A DNA stretch of 64,000 nt from contig NZ_JARXVH010000019.1 in assembly GCF_029892565.1 (NCBI RefSeq), positions 117,864-181,863 of the forward strand. Direction: 5' to 3'. Below are positions 40,618 through 49,216 of this stretch, one piece after another. This stretch comes from Streptomyces pseudovenezuelae. Lineage in GTDB: Bacteria; Actinomycetota; Actinomycetes; Streptomycetales; Streptomycetaceae. Below the pieces are notes generated by a model. That model was given only the letters and a program-made list of their open reading frames with translations, ran no database searches and had not been told where the DNA came from. A program made the position numbers and the translations under genes. Within the stretch, counting starts at the first letter, position 1. Each line of letters starts with the position of its first letter.

Positions 40618-42458
40618 AGCGCCGCATTCCGCTGCGCAAGCGGCTGCTGGTGCGGCTGTTGCTCACCTCGGCCCTGATCGCCGTGTGCTCGGTGGCCGCG
40701 ACCGCCTGGCTCGCCGTGACGACCACCACCAGTGCGCTGAAGGAGGAACAGGGCCAGGATCTCGCCGCCGACACCAAGATCCTCGCGCAGCTCAGCGGTT
40801 ATGCCGCGACCCACCGTGACTGGTCCGGAGTCCAGAAGACCATCAGCGCCCTGGCCGCCAAGACCGGCCGGCGCATCGCGGTGACCACCACGGACCGCAC
40901 GCTCGTCGCCGACTCCGCCCCCCGCCGCACCTCCCTGCCACCCCGGCCCGCCGCCACCATCGACCCCCTGCACACCGACACCTACAGCGAGTCCGGGGCC
41001 CAGCTCAGCGGCGTCGATCCCCGCGCGGTCGGCCCGTACCGGCTGACGGCGGGCGAACGCGAGGAGGTGGACCTGATGATGCAGAAACTGCGGGGCTGCT
41101 ACGAGCGGTACGGCCTCAGCCAGGTGAGGATCGAGCGGGCCCCGAGCGGACGTTCCGTCCTCGTCAACGAGGACGGAACGAGCGCCGAGGACCACTACGA
41201 GGCCGATTGCGGCTACGGGTACGACGCGCCGACCCGGACGGAGAGCAGGGCGCTGTCCGCGCTCCAGAAGAGGGCCTGGTCCTGTGTGCAGGACAAGGGA
41301 GCCGCCGGCGTCGAACCGCTGTTCCTCGCCCTGGACCCCACCCGCGACACCGTCCCGGGCCACTTCGTCACCTCCAAGTACTCCCGGCCCGCAGGCGCCG
41401 GCGCGGACACCGACCGGATCGTGCAGAACTGCATCGACAGTGCGCGGCGCGCCCAGCTCGATCCCTATGTCGCCCCCGTGGCCGACCTGTTCCTCGGTAT
41501 CGGGGACCAGACCGTGCCCCGCTTCGACATGTCCCCGGCCAACAAGGCGAAGATCGTCGGCGTGGCCGGCCTCGTCCTCGCCGTCACCGTCGCCATGACG
41601 GCGGTGGTCGCCACCCGGCTGGTCCGGCCCCTGCGCGCGCTCACGGCAGCCGCCCAGCAGCCGCCGGAACGGCATGTCCGCGTCCCGGTGACCACCCGGG
41701 ACGAGACCGGCATCCTGGCCGAGGCGTTCAACGACCTGACCGAACGGCGGGAGCGGATAGAGGTCCAGCGCAAGGCGATGGTCAGCGACATCGCCCACGA
41801 ACTGCGCAGCCCGCTCACCAACATCCGCGGCTGGCTGGAGGTCACCCGAGACGGCGTCGTCGCCCCGGACCCCGCCCTGCTGTCCTCCCTGCACGACGAG
41901 GCGATGGTGCTCCAGCGGATCATCGACGACCTCCAGGACCTGGCGGCCGCCGACGCCGGCACGCTACGGCTGCACCGCGAGCCGGTCCGCGCCGACGAGT
42001 TGCTCGACCAGGTGGCCGCCGCCCACCGCGTCGGAGCCGACGCGGCCGGGGTCGCGCTGGTCACCGAGACCGACGGAGCCCCGTGGCTCGACGCCGACCC
42101 GGTGCGCATGCGGCAGGCGCTCGGCAACCTCGTCTCCAACGCCGTACGGCACACACCGCCGGACGGCACCGTCACGCTGGCCGCCCGTCGTGAGGGTGAC
42201 CAGGTCGTGTTCACCGTCCGCGACACCGGCACGGGTATCGCGCCGGACGATCTCCCGCATGTCTTCGACCGGTTCTGGCGTGCCGAGAAGTCCCGCAGCC
42301 GCCGCACCGGCGGCAGCGGCCTCGGCCTGGCGATCGTCCGCGACCTGGTGGCCGCACACGACGGGACGGTCGAGGCGACAAGCGAACCGGGCGCGGGCGC
42401 GGAGTTCACGCTGCGCGTGCCGGTTGCGCCTGCGCCTGCACCGGCGCTGGAGAGTTGA
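40614..42458 (+). CDS. Transmembrane sensor histidine kinase with cysteine-containing extracytoplasmic domain
   Basis: 614 residues. TM1 is about 11-35; a ~275-residue outer sensor domain carries four cysteines (C162, C199, C224, C273). TM2 is about 314-336, then HAMP, the H box SDIAHELRSPLTNIRG (H395), N box QALGNLVSNAVRHT, G1 DTGTGIAPDD, F box DRFWRAEKSRSRR and G2 GSGLGLAIV. The paired regulator is the upstream gene. The even number of outer cysteines suggests disulfides; the ligand is unknown. A bidirectional hairpin at 42471-42497 lies after the stop. Confidence 0.9.
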   Translation: MKRRIPLRKRLLVRLLLTSALIAVCSVAATAWLAVTTTTSALKEEQGQDLAADTKILAQLSGYAATHRDWSGVQKTISALAAKTGRRIAVTTTDRTLVADSAPRRTSLPPRPAATIDPLHTDTYSESGAQLSGVDPRAVGPYRLTAGEREEVDLMMQKLRGCYERYGLSQVRIERAPSGRSVLVNEDGTSAEDHYEADCGYGYDAPTRTESRALSALQKRAWSCVQDKGAAGVEPLFLALDPTRDTVPGHFVTSKYSRPAGAGADTDRIVQNCIDSARRAQLDPYVAPVADLFLGIGDQTVPRFDMSPANKAKIVGVAGLVLAVTVAMTAVVATRLVRPLRALTAAAQQPPERHVRVPVTTRDETGILAEAFNDLTERRERIEVQRKAMVSDIAHELRSPLTNIRGWLEVTRDGVVAPDPALLSSLHDEAMVLQRIIDDLQDLAAADAGTLRLHREPVRADELLDQVAAAHRVGADAAGVALVTETDGAPWLDADPVRMRQALGNLVSNAVRHTPPDGTVTLAARREGDQVVFTVRDTGTGIAPDDLPHVFDRFWRAEKSRSRRTGGSGLGLAIVRDLVAAHDGTVEATSEPGAGAEFTLRVPVAPAPAPALES

Positions 42459-42470
42459 ACCGGCGTGGGT

Positions 42471-42497
42471 GGGGCGGGACCCCGGAGGACCCGCCCC
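42471..42497. terminator. Hairpin between the convergent kinase and WhiB genes
   Basis: GGGGCGGG (42471-42478), 11-base loop, CCCGCCCC (42490-42497), in the 46-base gap between stops at 42458 and 42505. A likely bidirectional terminator. Confidence 0.65.
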
Positions 42498-42504
42498 GTT
42501 CCAA

Positions 42505-42774
42505 CTACCCGCGCCCCTGCCGCGCCTCGGCCCGCCGTCGGCGCAGTTGCAGCGTGCGCCGCTCCGTCTCGCTCGTGCCGCCCCAGATGCCGAGGCACTC
42601 CCCGGTGTCCAGGGCCCAGCGCAGGCACTGCTCCCGCACCGGACAGCGTCCGCAGACCCCCTTCGCCTGTTCCGTCTGCAACAGTGCCGGGCCGGAGGTG
42701 CCGATCGGGAAGAAGAGGTCGGGGTCCTCGTATCGGCATGCGGCCTGGTCTCGCCAGTCGTCCGTCAAGTCCAT
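42505..42774 (-). CDS. WhiB-family iron-sulfur transcriptional regulator
   Basis: An 89-residue WhiB-like (Wbl) protein. The four cluster-ligating cysteines are C13 (AACRYEDPDLFFP), C41 and C44 (GVCGRCPV) and C50 (REQCLRWAL). The G[I/V]WGG turn (GIWGG) precedes the basic C-terminus TERRTLQLRRRRAEARQ. These proteins carry a [4Fe-4S] cluster and regulate transcription with sigma factors in response to redox or NO. The paralogue cannot be named safely. Start ATG 42774 has AGGTGA upstream. Confidence 0.92.
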   Translation of the reverse strand: MDLTDDWRDQAACRYEDPDLFFPIGTSGPALLQTEQAKGVCGRCPVREQCLRWALDTGECLGIWGGTSETERRTLQLRRRRAEARQGRG

Positions 42775-42881
42775 CAAAGTCACCTGCGATCGAAGTCGTC
42801 CGTGCCCTCGCGGATGGCTTACTCGCTTCCGGGTGACCTGTCGATGCGCAAGTGAAACCAAGGAGTTCGGGGTGACGTGGA

Positions 42882-44102
42882 TCACTGCTCCCGAACGCCC
42901 CACGGTGAGCCGTACGCGGTCAGCAGATCGAGGTACGGACGGGCGGGGAACGCCTCGGGGCCGAGGACGCCCGTGCCCGACCAGGCGCCGGTGGCGAGGA
43001 GTTCGAGTGCGACGACCGGATTGACGGCCGTCTGCCACACCACGGCCTGGCTGCCGTACTCCGCCATGGACCACTGGTTGTCGACCACGTGGTACAGGTA
43101 CACCTCGCGCGGCGCGCCGTCCTTCGTGCCGCGCACCCATGTGCCCGCGCAGGTCTTGCCGTGCATCCGCTCGCCCAGCGTCGCCGGGTCCGGCAGACAC
43201 GCGGCGACGACGTCACGGGGCGAGACGGCGACCGGTCCGGACGCGCTCGGCACGGTGACCGGGTCGGTGCGGTCCAGGCCCAGCAGGTGCAGCGTCTTGA
43301 GTGTCTCGATGAACTCCCGGCCCAGGCCGTACTTGAACGTGACGCGGCGCGCGTCGACCCAGCGCGGCACGAGCAGTACCTCCTCGTGCTCCACGTTCAC
43401 GCACTCCACGGGGCCGATGCCCTCGGGGAAGTCGAAGACCTCGGGCTCGCTGAACGGCTCCGTGGTGTACCAGCCGCGGTCGGACTCGTAGACCACGGGC
43501 GGGTTGAGGCACTCCTCGATCGTCGTCCAGATGCTGAATGACGGGGCGAAGTCGTAGCCGTCCACGGTGAGGTTGGCGCCGTCGCGGACGCCGATCTCCT
43601 CGATCTCGTCGAAGAGTTCGTCGGCGGCGTAGCGGGCGAAGACGTCCGAGAGACCCGGCTCGACCCCCATGCCGACCAGGGCCAGCGCGCCCGCCTTCGC
43701 CCACTCCTCGGCCTGCGCGAACTGCGCGTCGCCGAGCTTCTCCCCGCACTCCTCGCAGGGACGCTCGGGGTGCGGGTGCGACAGGGACATCGCCATGTCG
43801 AGGTAGGTGGTGTCGGCGGCGCGGGCCGCCCGGAAGAGGGGCAGCACGAAGCGCGGGTCGGTCGCGTTGAGGAGCACGTCGCACGCGTGCCGGCGCAGCA
43901 GTTCCGTCACCGCCGCCTCGTCGCTCGCGTCGACCTGCTCGGCATGGAAGCGGCTCTCGCCGTCGCCGAGGGCCGCGACCGCCGCCTCGGCCCGCGTCAG
44001 GTCGTAGTCGGCGACCACCATCGCCTCGAAGAACGGACGCCGGGCCGCGATCCGGGTGATCGCGGTGCCCACGCCTCCGGCGCCGACGAGCAGTACACGC
44101 AT
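42882..44102 (-). CDS. Saccharopine dehydrogenase family protein (LysDH-like)
   Basis: 406 residues. The N-terminal Rossmann fold is MRVLLVGAGGVGTAITRIAARRPFF, followed by VVADYDLTRAEAAV. The central segment LGVGMGVEPGLSDVFARYAA-type (here ALVGMGVEPGLSDVF) and DGANLTVDGYDFAPSFS are typical of saccharopine dehydrogenase C-terminal domains in which the product is a 2-aminoadipate-related or carboxylated polyamine. It may act in lysine or polyamine metabolism; the exact substrate is not known. The start ATG 44102 has GGGAG eight bases upstream. It is divergent from a TetR gene, with an ATGCC-GTT-GGCAT operator between. Confidence 0.87.
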   Translation of the reverse strand: MRVLLVGAGGVGTAITRIAARRPFFEAMVVADYDLTRAEAAVAALGDGESRFHAEQVDASDEAAVTELLRRHACDVLLNATDPRFVLPLFRAARAADTTYLDMAMSLSHPHPERPCEECGEKLGDAQFAQAEEWAKAGALALVGMGVEPGLSDVFARYAADELFDEIEEIGVRDGANLTVDGYDFAPSFSIWTTIEECLNPPVVYESDRGWYTTEPFSEPEVFDFPEGIGPVECVNVEHEEVLLVPRWVDARRVTFKYGLGREFIETLKTLHLLGLDRTDPVTVPSASGPVAVSPRDVVAACLPDPATLGERMHGKTCAGTWVRGTKDGAPREVYLYHVVDNQWSMAEYGSQAVVWQTAVNPVVALELLATGAWSGTGVLGPEAFPARPYLDLLTAYGSPWGVREQ

Positions 44103-44208
44103 GACGAACACTCCCTTTCGGGTCGAAGGACGTAGAGGTGCGGGGCCCGGAGCGGAGATGTGCGGGCCCTTGGGTGGGGATACAACGCCGTGTCGTCACG
44201 TAAGGTCA

Positions 44209-44221
44209 ATGCCGTTGGCAT
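44209..44221. promoter_or_regulatory. TetR-type operator between saccharopine dehydrogenase and regulator genes
   Basis: ATGCC-GTT-GGCAT is a perfect 5-3-5 inverted repeat, 33 bases before the TetR gene start and 107 bases before the dehydrogenase start, in the only intergenic space shared by both. Confidence 0.6.
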
Positions 44222-44253
44222 AAGAGCGGAAGGCCGTAGCGGGAGGTCGTGCG

Positions 44254-44958
44254 GTGCCCAAGCCCGTGGTCCCCGAGGAGCGGCGGCGCAGACGCCGGCC
44301 GACCAAGAGCGGCACCGTGCTGTCGGAGGCGCTGATCGTCGAGACGGCGCTGCGGATGCTGCGCGAGCACGGCAGCGCGGGGTTGACCGCCCGCCGTCTC
44401 GGCCTCGCCCTGGACGCCGACCCGAGCACCCTCTACCGGTACTTCCGGGGCATGGACGACCTGACCCTGGCCATCGGCGACGCGCTGATCGGCCAGGCCC
44501 TCGCCGACTGGCACCCGACGGGGGAGTGGCGGGCGGACCTGCGCACCGTCGGCCTGCGCATCCACGCCGCCTACGTCGCCCACCCGCAGGCGGCCCTGCT
44601 CACCACGAACCGCGTCACCGGCCGCGCCAACGAACTCGCCGCCGACGAGGCGGTCCTGGACGTCCTGCGCACCGCCGGCTTCCCGCTCGCCGACACCGTG
44701 CGTATCTACCACGCCTTCATCGACCAGACCCTGGCCTTCGCCGCCCTCGACGCGGCCTCCCTCACCCTGCCCAGCGCCGCCCTGCACGCCGACGAGGACA
44801 TGTGGCGCTCCACCTACGCCCACCTGCCCCGCACCACCCACCCCCGCATCGCCGAGGCGGCACCCCTGCTGGCGAGACGGATGGTGACCAGCGCGTATCC
44901 GACGGCACTGGAGATGCTGCTGGACAGCGCGGCGACGAGGCTGGCGTCGCTGGGCTGA
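44254..44958 (+). CDS. TetR family transcriptional regulator with TetR-C-like ligand domain
   Basis: 234 residues. The basic start PEERRRRRRPTKSGTVLSEALIVETALRMLREHGSAGLTARRLGLALDADPSTLYRYFRGMDDL is a TetR helix-turn-helix, followed by a C-terminal domain of the tetracyclin repressor-like type. The start is GTG 44254 with GGAGG upstream. It is divergently arranged with the saccharopine dehydrogenase gene, with a palindrome between, and likely represses it. Confidence 0.9.
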   Translation: MPKPVVPEERRRRRRPTKSGTVLSEALIVETALRMLREHGSAGLTARRLGLALDADPSTLYRYFRGMDDLTLAIGDALIGQALADWHPTGEWRADLRTVGLRIHAAYVAHPQAALLTTNRVTGRANELAADEAVLDVLRTAGFPLADTVRIYHAFIDQTLAFAALDAASLTLPSAALHADEDMWRSTYAHLPRTTHPRIAEAAPLLARRMVTSAYPTALEMLLDSAATRLASLG

Positions 44959-45072
44959 CGCACGGCGCCGGATACCGAGTTCCGCGATCCGAGACCGCCG
45001 GTCCCGGACTCCCTCCTGTGCTGCGATAGTGATCCCCGGCCCCGAAAGATGTAACGAGCAACCAGGAACTCC

Positions 45073-46389
45073 GTGGACACCAGCGAGAGCAGCACCGAGC
45101 CGCAGCCATCCGCTCAGCCGCAGCCATCCGCGCCCGTCGAGGCGGGCCCGCCGCGGGTCGGCTGGCGGCGCTGGGCGATGGACACCCGCCCGCTGCGCAT
45201 CCCGGCCTACCGCCGGCTGTGGTCCTCGACGATCGTCACGGCGGTCGGCAGCCAGCTCACCGCGGTCGCGGTGCCCAAGCAGGTCTACGACATCACCGGC
45301 TCCTCGGCGTGGGTCGGCGCCGCGAGCCTGGCCGGGCTGCTGCCGCTGATCGTGTTCGCGCTGTGGGGCGGCGCGGTGGCCGACACCATGGACCGCCGCA
45401 AGCTGCTCCTGATCACCAACATCGGCATCGCCGTCACCTCGCTGCTGTTCTGGGTCCAGGCCGTCATCGGGCTCGATTCCGTGGTCGTCCTGATGCTGCT
45501 GCTCGCGATGCAGCAGGCGTTCTGGGGACTGAACGCCCCGGCCCGCAACGCCTCCATCGCCCGGCTCGTCCCCGCGGAGCAGCTGCCCGCCGCCAACGCC
45601 CTCGGCTCGACCGTCATGCAGACCGGCCAGGTCGTCGGCCCGCTGCTCGCCGGCGTCCTGATCCCCGTCATCGGCCTGGCCGAGCTGTACCTGATCGACG
45701 CGCTCGCGCTGTGCGTGACGGTGTGGGCGGTCTACCAACTGCCCAAGCTGCCGCCGCTGGTGGGCGGGGCGACGCGGCGCGCCGGAGTGCGCGAGATCGT
45801 GGAGGGCTTCCGCTACCTCTCCCTGCACAAGGTGCTGCTGCTGTCCTTCCTGGCCGACATCATCGCCATGGTCTTCGGCATGCCGCGCGCCCTGTTCCCC
45901 CAGCTCGCCGCCCAGACCTACGGCTCCTACGGCGAAGGGCTCGCCCTCGGTCTGCTGTTCGCGGCGATACCCATCGGCGCGGTGCTCGGCGGCCTCTTCT
46001 CGGGGACGTTCTCGCGGGCCCGCCGGCACGGCTGGATGGTGATCGGCGCGGTGGTCGCCTGGGGCGCCGCGATCGCCGGCTTCGGGCTGAGCGCCAACCT
46101 GTGGGTCGCGGCGGCCTTCCTGGCCGTGGCCGGGCTCGCCGACATGGTCTCGATGGTCTTCCGCGGGGCGATCCTGCTGTCGGCGGCCACCGACGAGATG
46201 CGCGGCCGCATGCAGGGCGTCTTCACGGTCGTCGTCGCGGGCGGTCCACGCCTCGCCGACGTCCTGCACGGCACCGCGGGCTCGGCCTTCGGCCCCCGCA
46301 CGGCGGTCGTGGGCGGCGGCCTCCTGGTAGTCGTGGTGATGCTGGGCCTGGCCGCAGCGGTACCGGCCCTGCGCCGCTACCGGATCTGA
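45073..46389 (+). CDS. MFS transporter (EntS/enterobactin-exporter-like)
   Basis: 438 residues with a disordered start (PQPSAQPQPSA duplication) and ~12 hydrophobic segments. The Major Facilitator signature between TM2 and TM3 is WGGAVADTMDRRKLLL. It resembles the EntS-type siderophore/drug exporter branch (PALFPQLAAQTYGSYGEGLALGLLFAAIPIGAVLG). Start GTG 45073 with AGGA upstream. No siderophore synthesis gene is nearby, so the substrate is open. Confidence 0.88.
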   Translation: MDTSESSTEPQPSAQPQPSAPVEAGPPRVGWRRWAMDTRPLRIPAYRRLWSSTIVTAVGSQLTAVAVPKQVYDITGSSAWVGAASLAGLLPLIVFALWGGAVADTMDRRKLLLITNIGIAVTSLLFWVQAVIGLDSVVVLMLLLAMQQAFWGLNAPARNASIARLVPAEQLPAANALGSTVMQTGQVVGPLLAGVLIPVIGLAELYLIDALALCVTVWAVYQLPKLPPLVGGATRRAGVREIVEGFRYLSLHKVLLLSFLADIIAMVFGMPRALFPQLAAQTYGSYGEGLALGLLFAAIPIGAVLGGLFSGTFSRARRHGWMVIGAVVAWGAAIAGFGLSANLWVAAAFLAVAGLADMVSMVFRGAILLSAATDEMRGRMQGVFTVVVAGGPRLADVLHGTAGSAFGPRTAVVGGGLLVVVVMLGLAAAVPALRRYRI

Positions 46390-46478
46390 GCGGAGGCCTG
46401 CCCGGCGGGTTGCGACGGTGGTCGAGCCGGGTCGGTCGGTGCGGCCGCCCCGAGTTACGACCGTCCGACCAGCGGCCC

Positions 46479-46931
46479 CTACAGGGCGCTGCGTCGATGC
46501 CTCGCGTACTCCATCAACTTCCCCCGCGTCGTCTCCAGCCGGTGCGCGAGGATCTCGGCGACGCCCCGTACCAGCACCATCCCGAGCTCGGGATCCTCGG
46601 CGCACAGCCGCAGCACCGCGTCCGCGTCGAACTCGTGGGCGCGTACGGGGCTGAACGCCTCCGCGCCGAAGTCCCACTCGTGCGGTGGGAACAGCCAGGA
46701 CCAGCCGAGCAGATCGCCGGCGCCGAGGCTGGCCACGGTGACCCGTTGCAGCGAGTTGACACGCTGGTCGAGCGAGACCGCGCCGGAGCGGATCACCCAG
46801 AAGCGGTCGGCCCGGCCGCCCGCCTCGAAGATGCGGTGGTCCTCCGGGAAGGAGACCTCGCGCGCGAGCGTCATGAGGTGGTGGCGCTGGGGCGGGGGAA
46901 GGGCGGTCAGCAGTTTCGTCGCTTTGGTCAT
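46479..46931 (-). CDS. Stand-alone cyclic-nucleotide-binding-domain protein
   Basis: 150 residues: a complete CRP-like beta barrel (VSFPEDHRIFEAGGRADRFWVIRSGAVSLDQ, VTVASLGAGDLLGWSWLF) and C-helix, but no DNA-binding domain. It may work as a partner of another protein, like the cNMP domain of the kinase at 27237-28694. The family glycine/arginine phosphate-cassette residues are not clearly present, so ligand binding is uncertain. Start ATG 46931 follows GAGGAG by nine bases; ATGs at 46955 and 46982 are alternatives. Confidence 0.8.
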   Translation of the reverse strand: MTKATKLLTALPPPQRHHLMTLAREVSFPEDHRIFEAGGRADRFWVIRSGAVSLDQRVNSLQRVTVASLGAGDLLGWSWLFPPHEWDFGAEAFSPVRAHEFDADAVLRLCAEDPELGMVLVRGVAEILAHRLETTRGKLMEYARHRRSAL

Positions 46932-47059
46932 GACGCGGGGCTCCTCGCCGGCCATCGGTTCCGGTGCTTTCCCTAAGCCCATTTGAGCTGCTGCGGCCGT
47001 CCAGGGCACCTCGGCGGACGTGTGTATCCGATGGACGGTCCGCGTGAGGGCATGAAAAA

Positions 47060-47091
47060 GCCCTGGCTGGACGGGGGAGGCCAGCCAGGGC
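47060..47091 (-). terminator. Strong rho-independent terminator (minus strand)
   Basis: GCCCTGGCTGG (47060-47070), 10-base loop, CCAGCCAGGGC (47081-47091); on the minus strand it is followed by CTTTTTC. It does not directly follow a gene: another terminator sits at 47186-47201 between it and the nearest minus-strand gene. Confidence 0.85.
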
Positions 47092-47185
47092 CGTAAGCGG
47101 TGGTGTCGGAGGACGGTACGGTCCACCCCGTCACCACGTATGAATGAACGGTAAACCATATGCGAGGCTTTCGCGTAGCAAAAAC

Positions 47186-47201
47186 CCGGTCACGTGACCG
47201 G
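47186..47201 (-). terminator. Palindromic terminator after the small hypothetical gene
   Basis: CCGGTCAC/GTGACCGG is a perfect 16-bp palindrome followed on the minus strand by GTTTTTG. It lies 3 bases after the stop of the gene at 47204. The centre CACGTG could also be a protein site. Confidence 0.7.
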
Positions 47202-47203
47202 TT

Positions 47204-47434
47204 TCACTCCGTCACCCCCGCCTCGGCATGCCGCCCGGGGGTCAGGACCTCGTCCAGCACCCGCAGCACCGCCTCGAAGGCCACCGTCCGTACGGCCGCC
47301 TCGCGTGCCGCGTCCGGATCGGTCGCCCGCAGCTCCTCGCTCCGCACCCACCACGTCGACCGCTCCTGTTCCGCGCAGGCCCGAGCCCGCTGCAGGCGTC
47401 GCAACAGCTCGCCCGAATCCACGACTTCCGTCAT
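47204..47434 (-). CDS. Small hypothetical protein
   Basis: A 76-residue, helical, charged protein (MTEVVDSGELLRRLQRARAC..., then AAREAAVRTVAFEAVLRVLDEVL). No known domain. It has good Streptomyces codon bias, an ATG start and a strong terminator just after the stop, which support its reality. I recall similar conserved small proteins in Streptomyces. Confidence 0.6.
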   Translation of the reverse strand: MTEVVDSGELLRRLQRARACAEQERSTWWVRSEELRATDPDAAREAAVRTVAFEAVLRVLDEVLTPGRHAEAGVTE

Positions 47435-47633
47435 GCGGTGCGCATACCCCGCTTTCGCGGAGCCATGACCGGAACTCGCGCATCCCGCCGACAGGTTTGG
47501 TGCCGCCCTTACAGGTCAGCCGATTAGGTGAGCGCCTGCGGTGGTCAAGTGGCACGTACCGCGGGTGCGGCAGGTCCGGCCTCGTTGCCGATGAACCAGG
47601 AGGCCGGTTCTTCACCGATCAGGGAGCCAGGCG

Positions 47634-48173
47634 ATGTGCAAGGAGCACAGCATCGAATTCCCCCAATTCGCCCAGGAGTGGCGGGAGATGGAGCCATGGC
47701 CGAATTGTGGGCCCGGCGAGCGCGTGTCGGCCGAACCGGCGGGCCGGGCAGTTGACCCCGAGTCCAGGTCGGCCGCGGCGTGGATGCCGGTTCCTCCGGT
47801 GGTCCGGCCGGCCGAGGCCCGCAGGGCGGTCGAGCGGGCGGTCGCGGCGCGGTGCCGGGCGACCCGGACGCGCTGCGACAAGGACGCCCTGGGTGACGCC
47901 CTGCTCGTCGTCTCGGAGTTGACGACCAACGCGATCAGGCACGGCGGCGGCGTCACGGGCTTCCGTGTCGACGTCGTCGAGCCCGGTGTACGCGTCTCGG
48001 TGTGCGACCGCAGTGACGAACTGCCCGTGGCCGGCGATCCGTTCGACTCGGCCGGGCGCCGACGGGTCGGCGGCCGTGGCTGGCCGATCGTCTGCCGGCT
48101 GGCCCGCGACGTCCGGGTGTCCGAACTGCCCGCCGGCGGCAAGTGCATCACCGCTGTGGTGGCTCTCACCTGA
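47634..48173 (+). CDS. Anti-sigma-factor-type ATP-binding protein (HATPase_c_2)
   Basis: A 179-residue GHKL ATPase of the SpoIIAB/RsbW-like class. The N box is SELTTNAIRHGGG, the G1 region VCDRSDELPV and the G2 region GGRGWPIVCRL. The first ~55 residues are an unusual acidic leader (CKEHSIEFPQFAQEW) before the fold starts at AARRAVERAVAARC. Such kinases bind and inhibit sigma factors or antagonists in Streptomyces development and stress response. Start ATG 47634 has GGGAGCC upstream. An ANTAR-GAF gene follows 128 bases downstream. Confidence 0.87.
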   Translation: MCKEHSIEFPQFAQEWREMEPWPNCGPGERVSAEPAGRAVDPESRSAAAWMPVPPVVRPAEARRAVERAVAARCRATRTRCDKDALGDALLVVSELTTNAIRHGGGVTGFRVDVVEPGVRVSVCDRSDELPVAGDPFDSAGRRRVGGRGWPIVCRLARDVRVSELPAGGKCITAVVALT

Positions 48174-48301
48174 CCGAACCCGCACGCCTCGTGTACGCCC
48201 GTTCGAATGGGGAAGACGCTGGCAAGCGGCAGGTGCCCGTATGCGGTCCGAACACGCACACGGGCACTTGTGTGTCAGGGCGACGGGAGGCGAGGGAGTT
48301 C

Positions 48302-49165
48302 ATGGCAGAGGCGGCGCGCCGGGGGGCGGACGAGGAGCGGGAGCGTGCGGAGTTGGAACGGCTGCGGGCGGAGGCGCGCGAACTGCGGGCCCGGGCCCGC
48401 GCCCACCCGCTGATATCCCAGGCACAGGGCGTTCTCCAGGAGCGCTACCGACTTCCCGACGGCGACAGCGCGTTCGGGCTCCTGCAGCGGGCCTCCCAGC
48501 GGTTCAACGTCAAACTCCGGTCGCTGGCCGACGTGGTGCTCACCGCCCCGCGCCCGGACGAGGACGCCCTGTGGTTCCCGCGGCGCGTCCGGTCTCCGGA
48601 GCCCGCGCTGAACTTCCCGGCGCCGTACCGCCCGGAGCCAGGCAACCGCGGCGCCGTCCTGAGCGCCGTACTGAGCCAGACGCTCGCCGTGGTCGAGACC
48701 TCCATGGGCAACGTCCAGGTCGCCGACCGGGTCAAGGGCGGACTGCGGATGGAGAAGCACACCGGTCTCACCGACGACTTCGTGGACTTCTTCGCGTACG
48801 TCGGTGAAGAGGGCACGTCCTGCGCGGCCGCCGCCCGCGACCTCACACAGGTCACCGTCACGGACGTGTCGACGGACCCCGTGTTCGACGAGGCGGCCCG
48901 GGCGCAGATCCTCGCGGCGGGCAGCCTGGGCTGCCACAGCGTGCCGCTGTCGACCGCGTCCGGCATGTGCGTGGCCATGGTCTCCGCCCACGCCGACCAC
49001 ACTCTGCGCCGGCTCACCGACACGCAGCTCAAGACGCTGGAGGTGATGGGCGCCGAGGCCGGGCGCTGGCTGGCCTGGCACGACCGGACGGTGGTCCTGG
49101 ACGCCCTGGAGTATCTGCACGCCCTCGGCCGCAGGGGGCGCGGCACCCGGATCCGGCGGTCGTGA
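48302..49165 (+). CDS. ANTAR-GAF domain regulator (reversed domain order)
   Basis: 287 residues. An N-terminal coiled coil (DEERERAELERLRAEARELRARARA) leads into an ANTAR RNA-binding motif (ISQAQGVLQERYRLPDGDSAFGLLQRASQRFNVKLRSLADVVL). Then comes a GAF domain (about 105-275) with cysteines in EEGTSCAAAARD and GSLGCHSVPL. ANTAR normally sits at the C-terminus after GAF; here the order is reversed. It may bind terminator hairpins to control antitermination. Start ATG 48302 with GGGAG upstream. It lies between an anti-sigma-type ATPase and a small acidic protein on the same strand. Confidence 0.85.
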   Translation: MAEAARRGADEERERAELERLRAEARELRARARAHPLISQAQGVLQERYRLPDGDSAFGLLQRASQRFNVKLRSLADVVLTAPRPDEDALWFPRRVRSPEPALNFPAPYRPEPGNRGAVLSAVLSQTLAVVETSMGNVQVADRVKGGLRMEKHTGLTDDFVDFFAYVGEEGTSCAAAARDLTQVTVTDVSTDPVFDEAARAQILAAGSLGCHSVPLSTASGMCVAMVSAHADHTLRRLTDTQLKTLEVMGAEAGRWLAWHDRTVVLDALEYLHALGRRGRGTRIRRS

Positions 49166-49216
49166 CGCGGGCAGGACGGTACGCATGACACCCGGGGGAC
49201 CGGGCACCCGAGGCCC

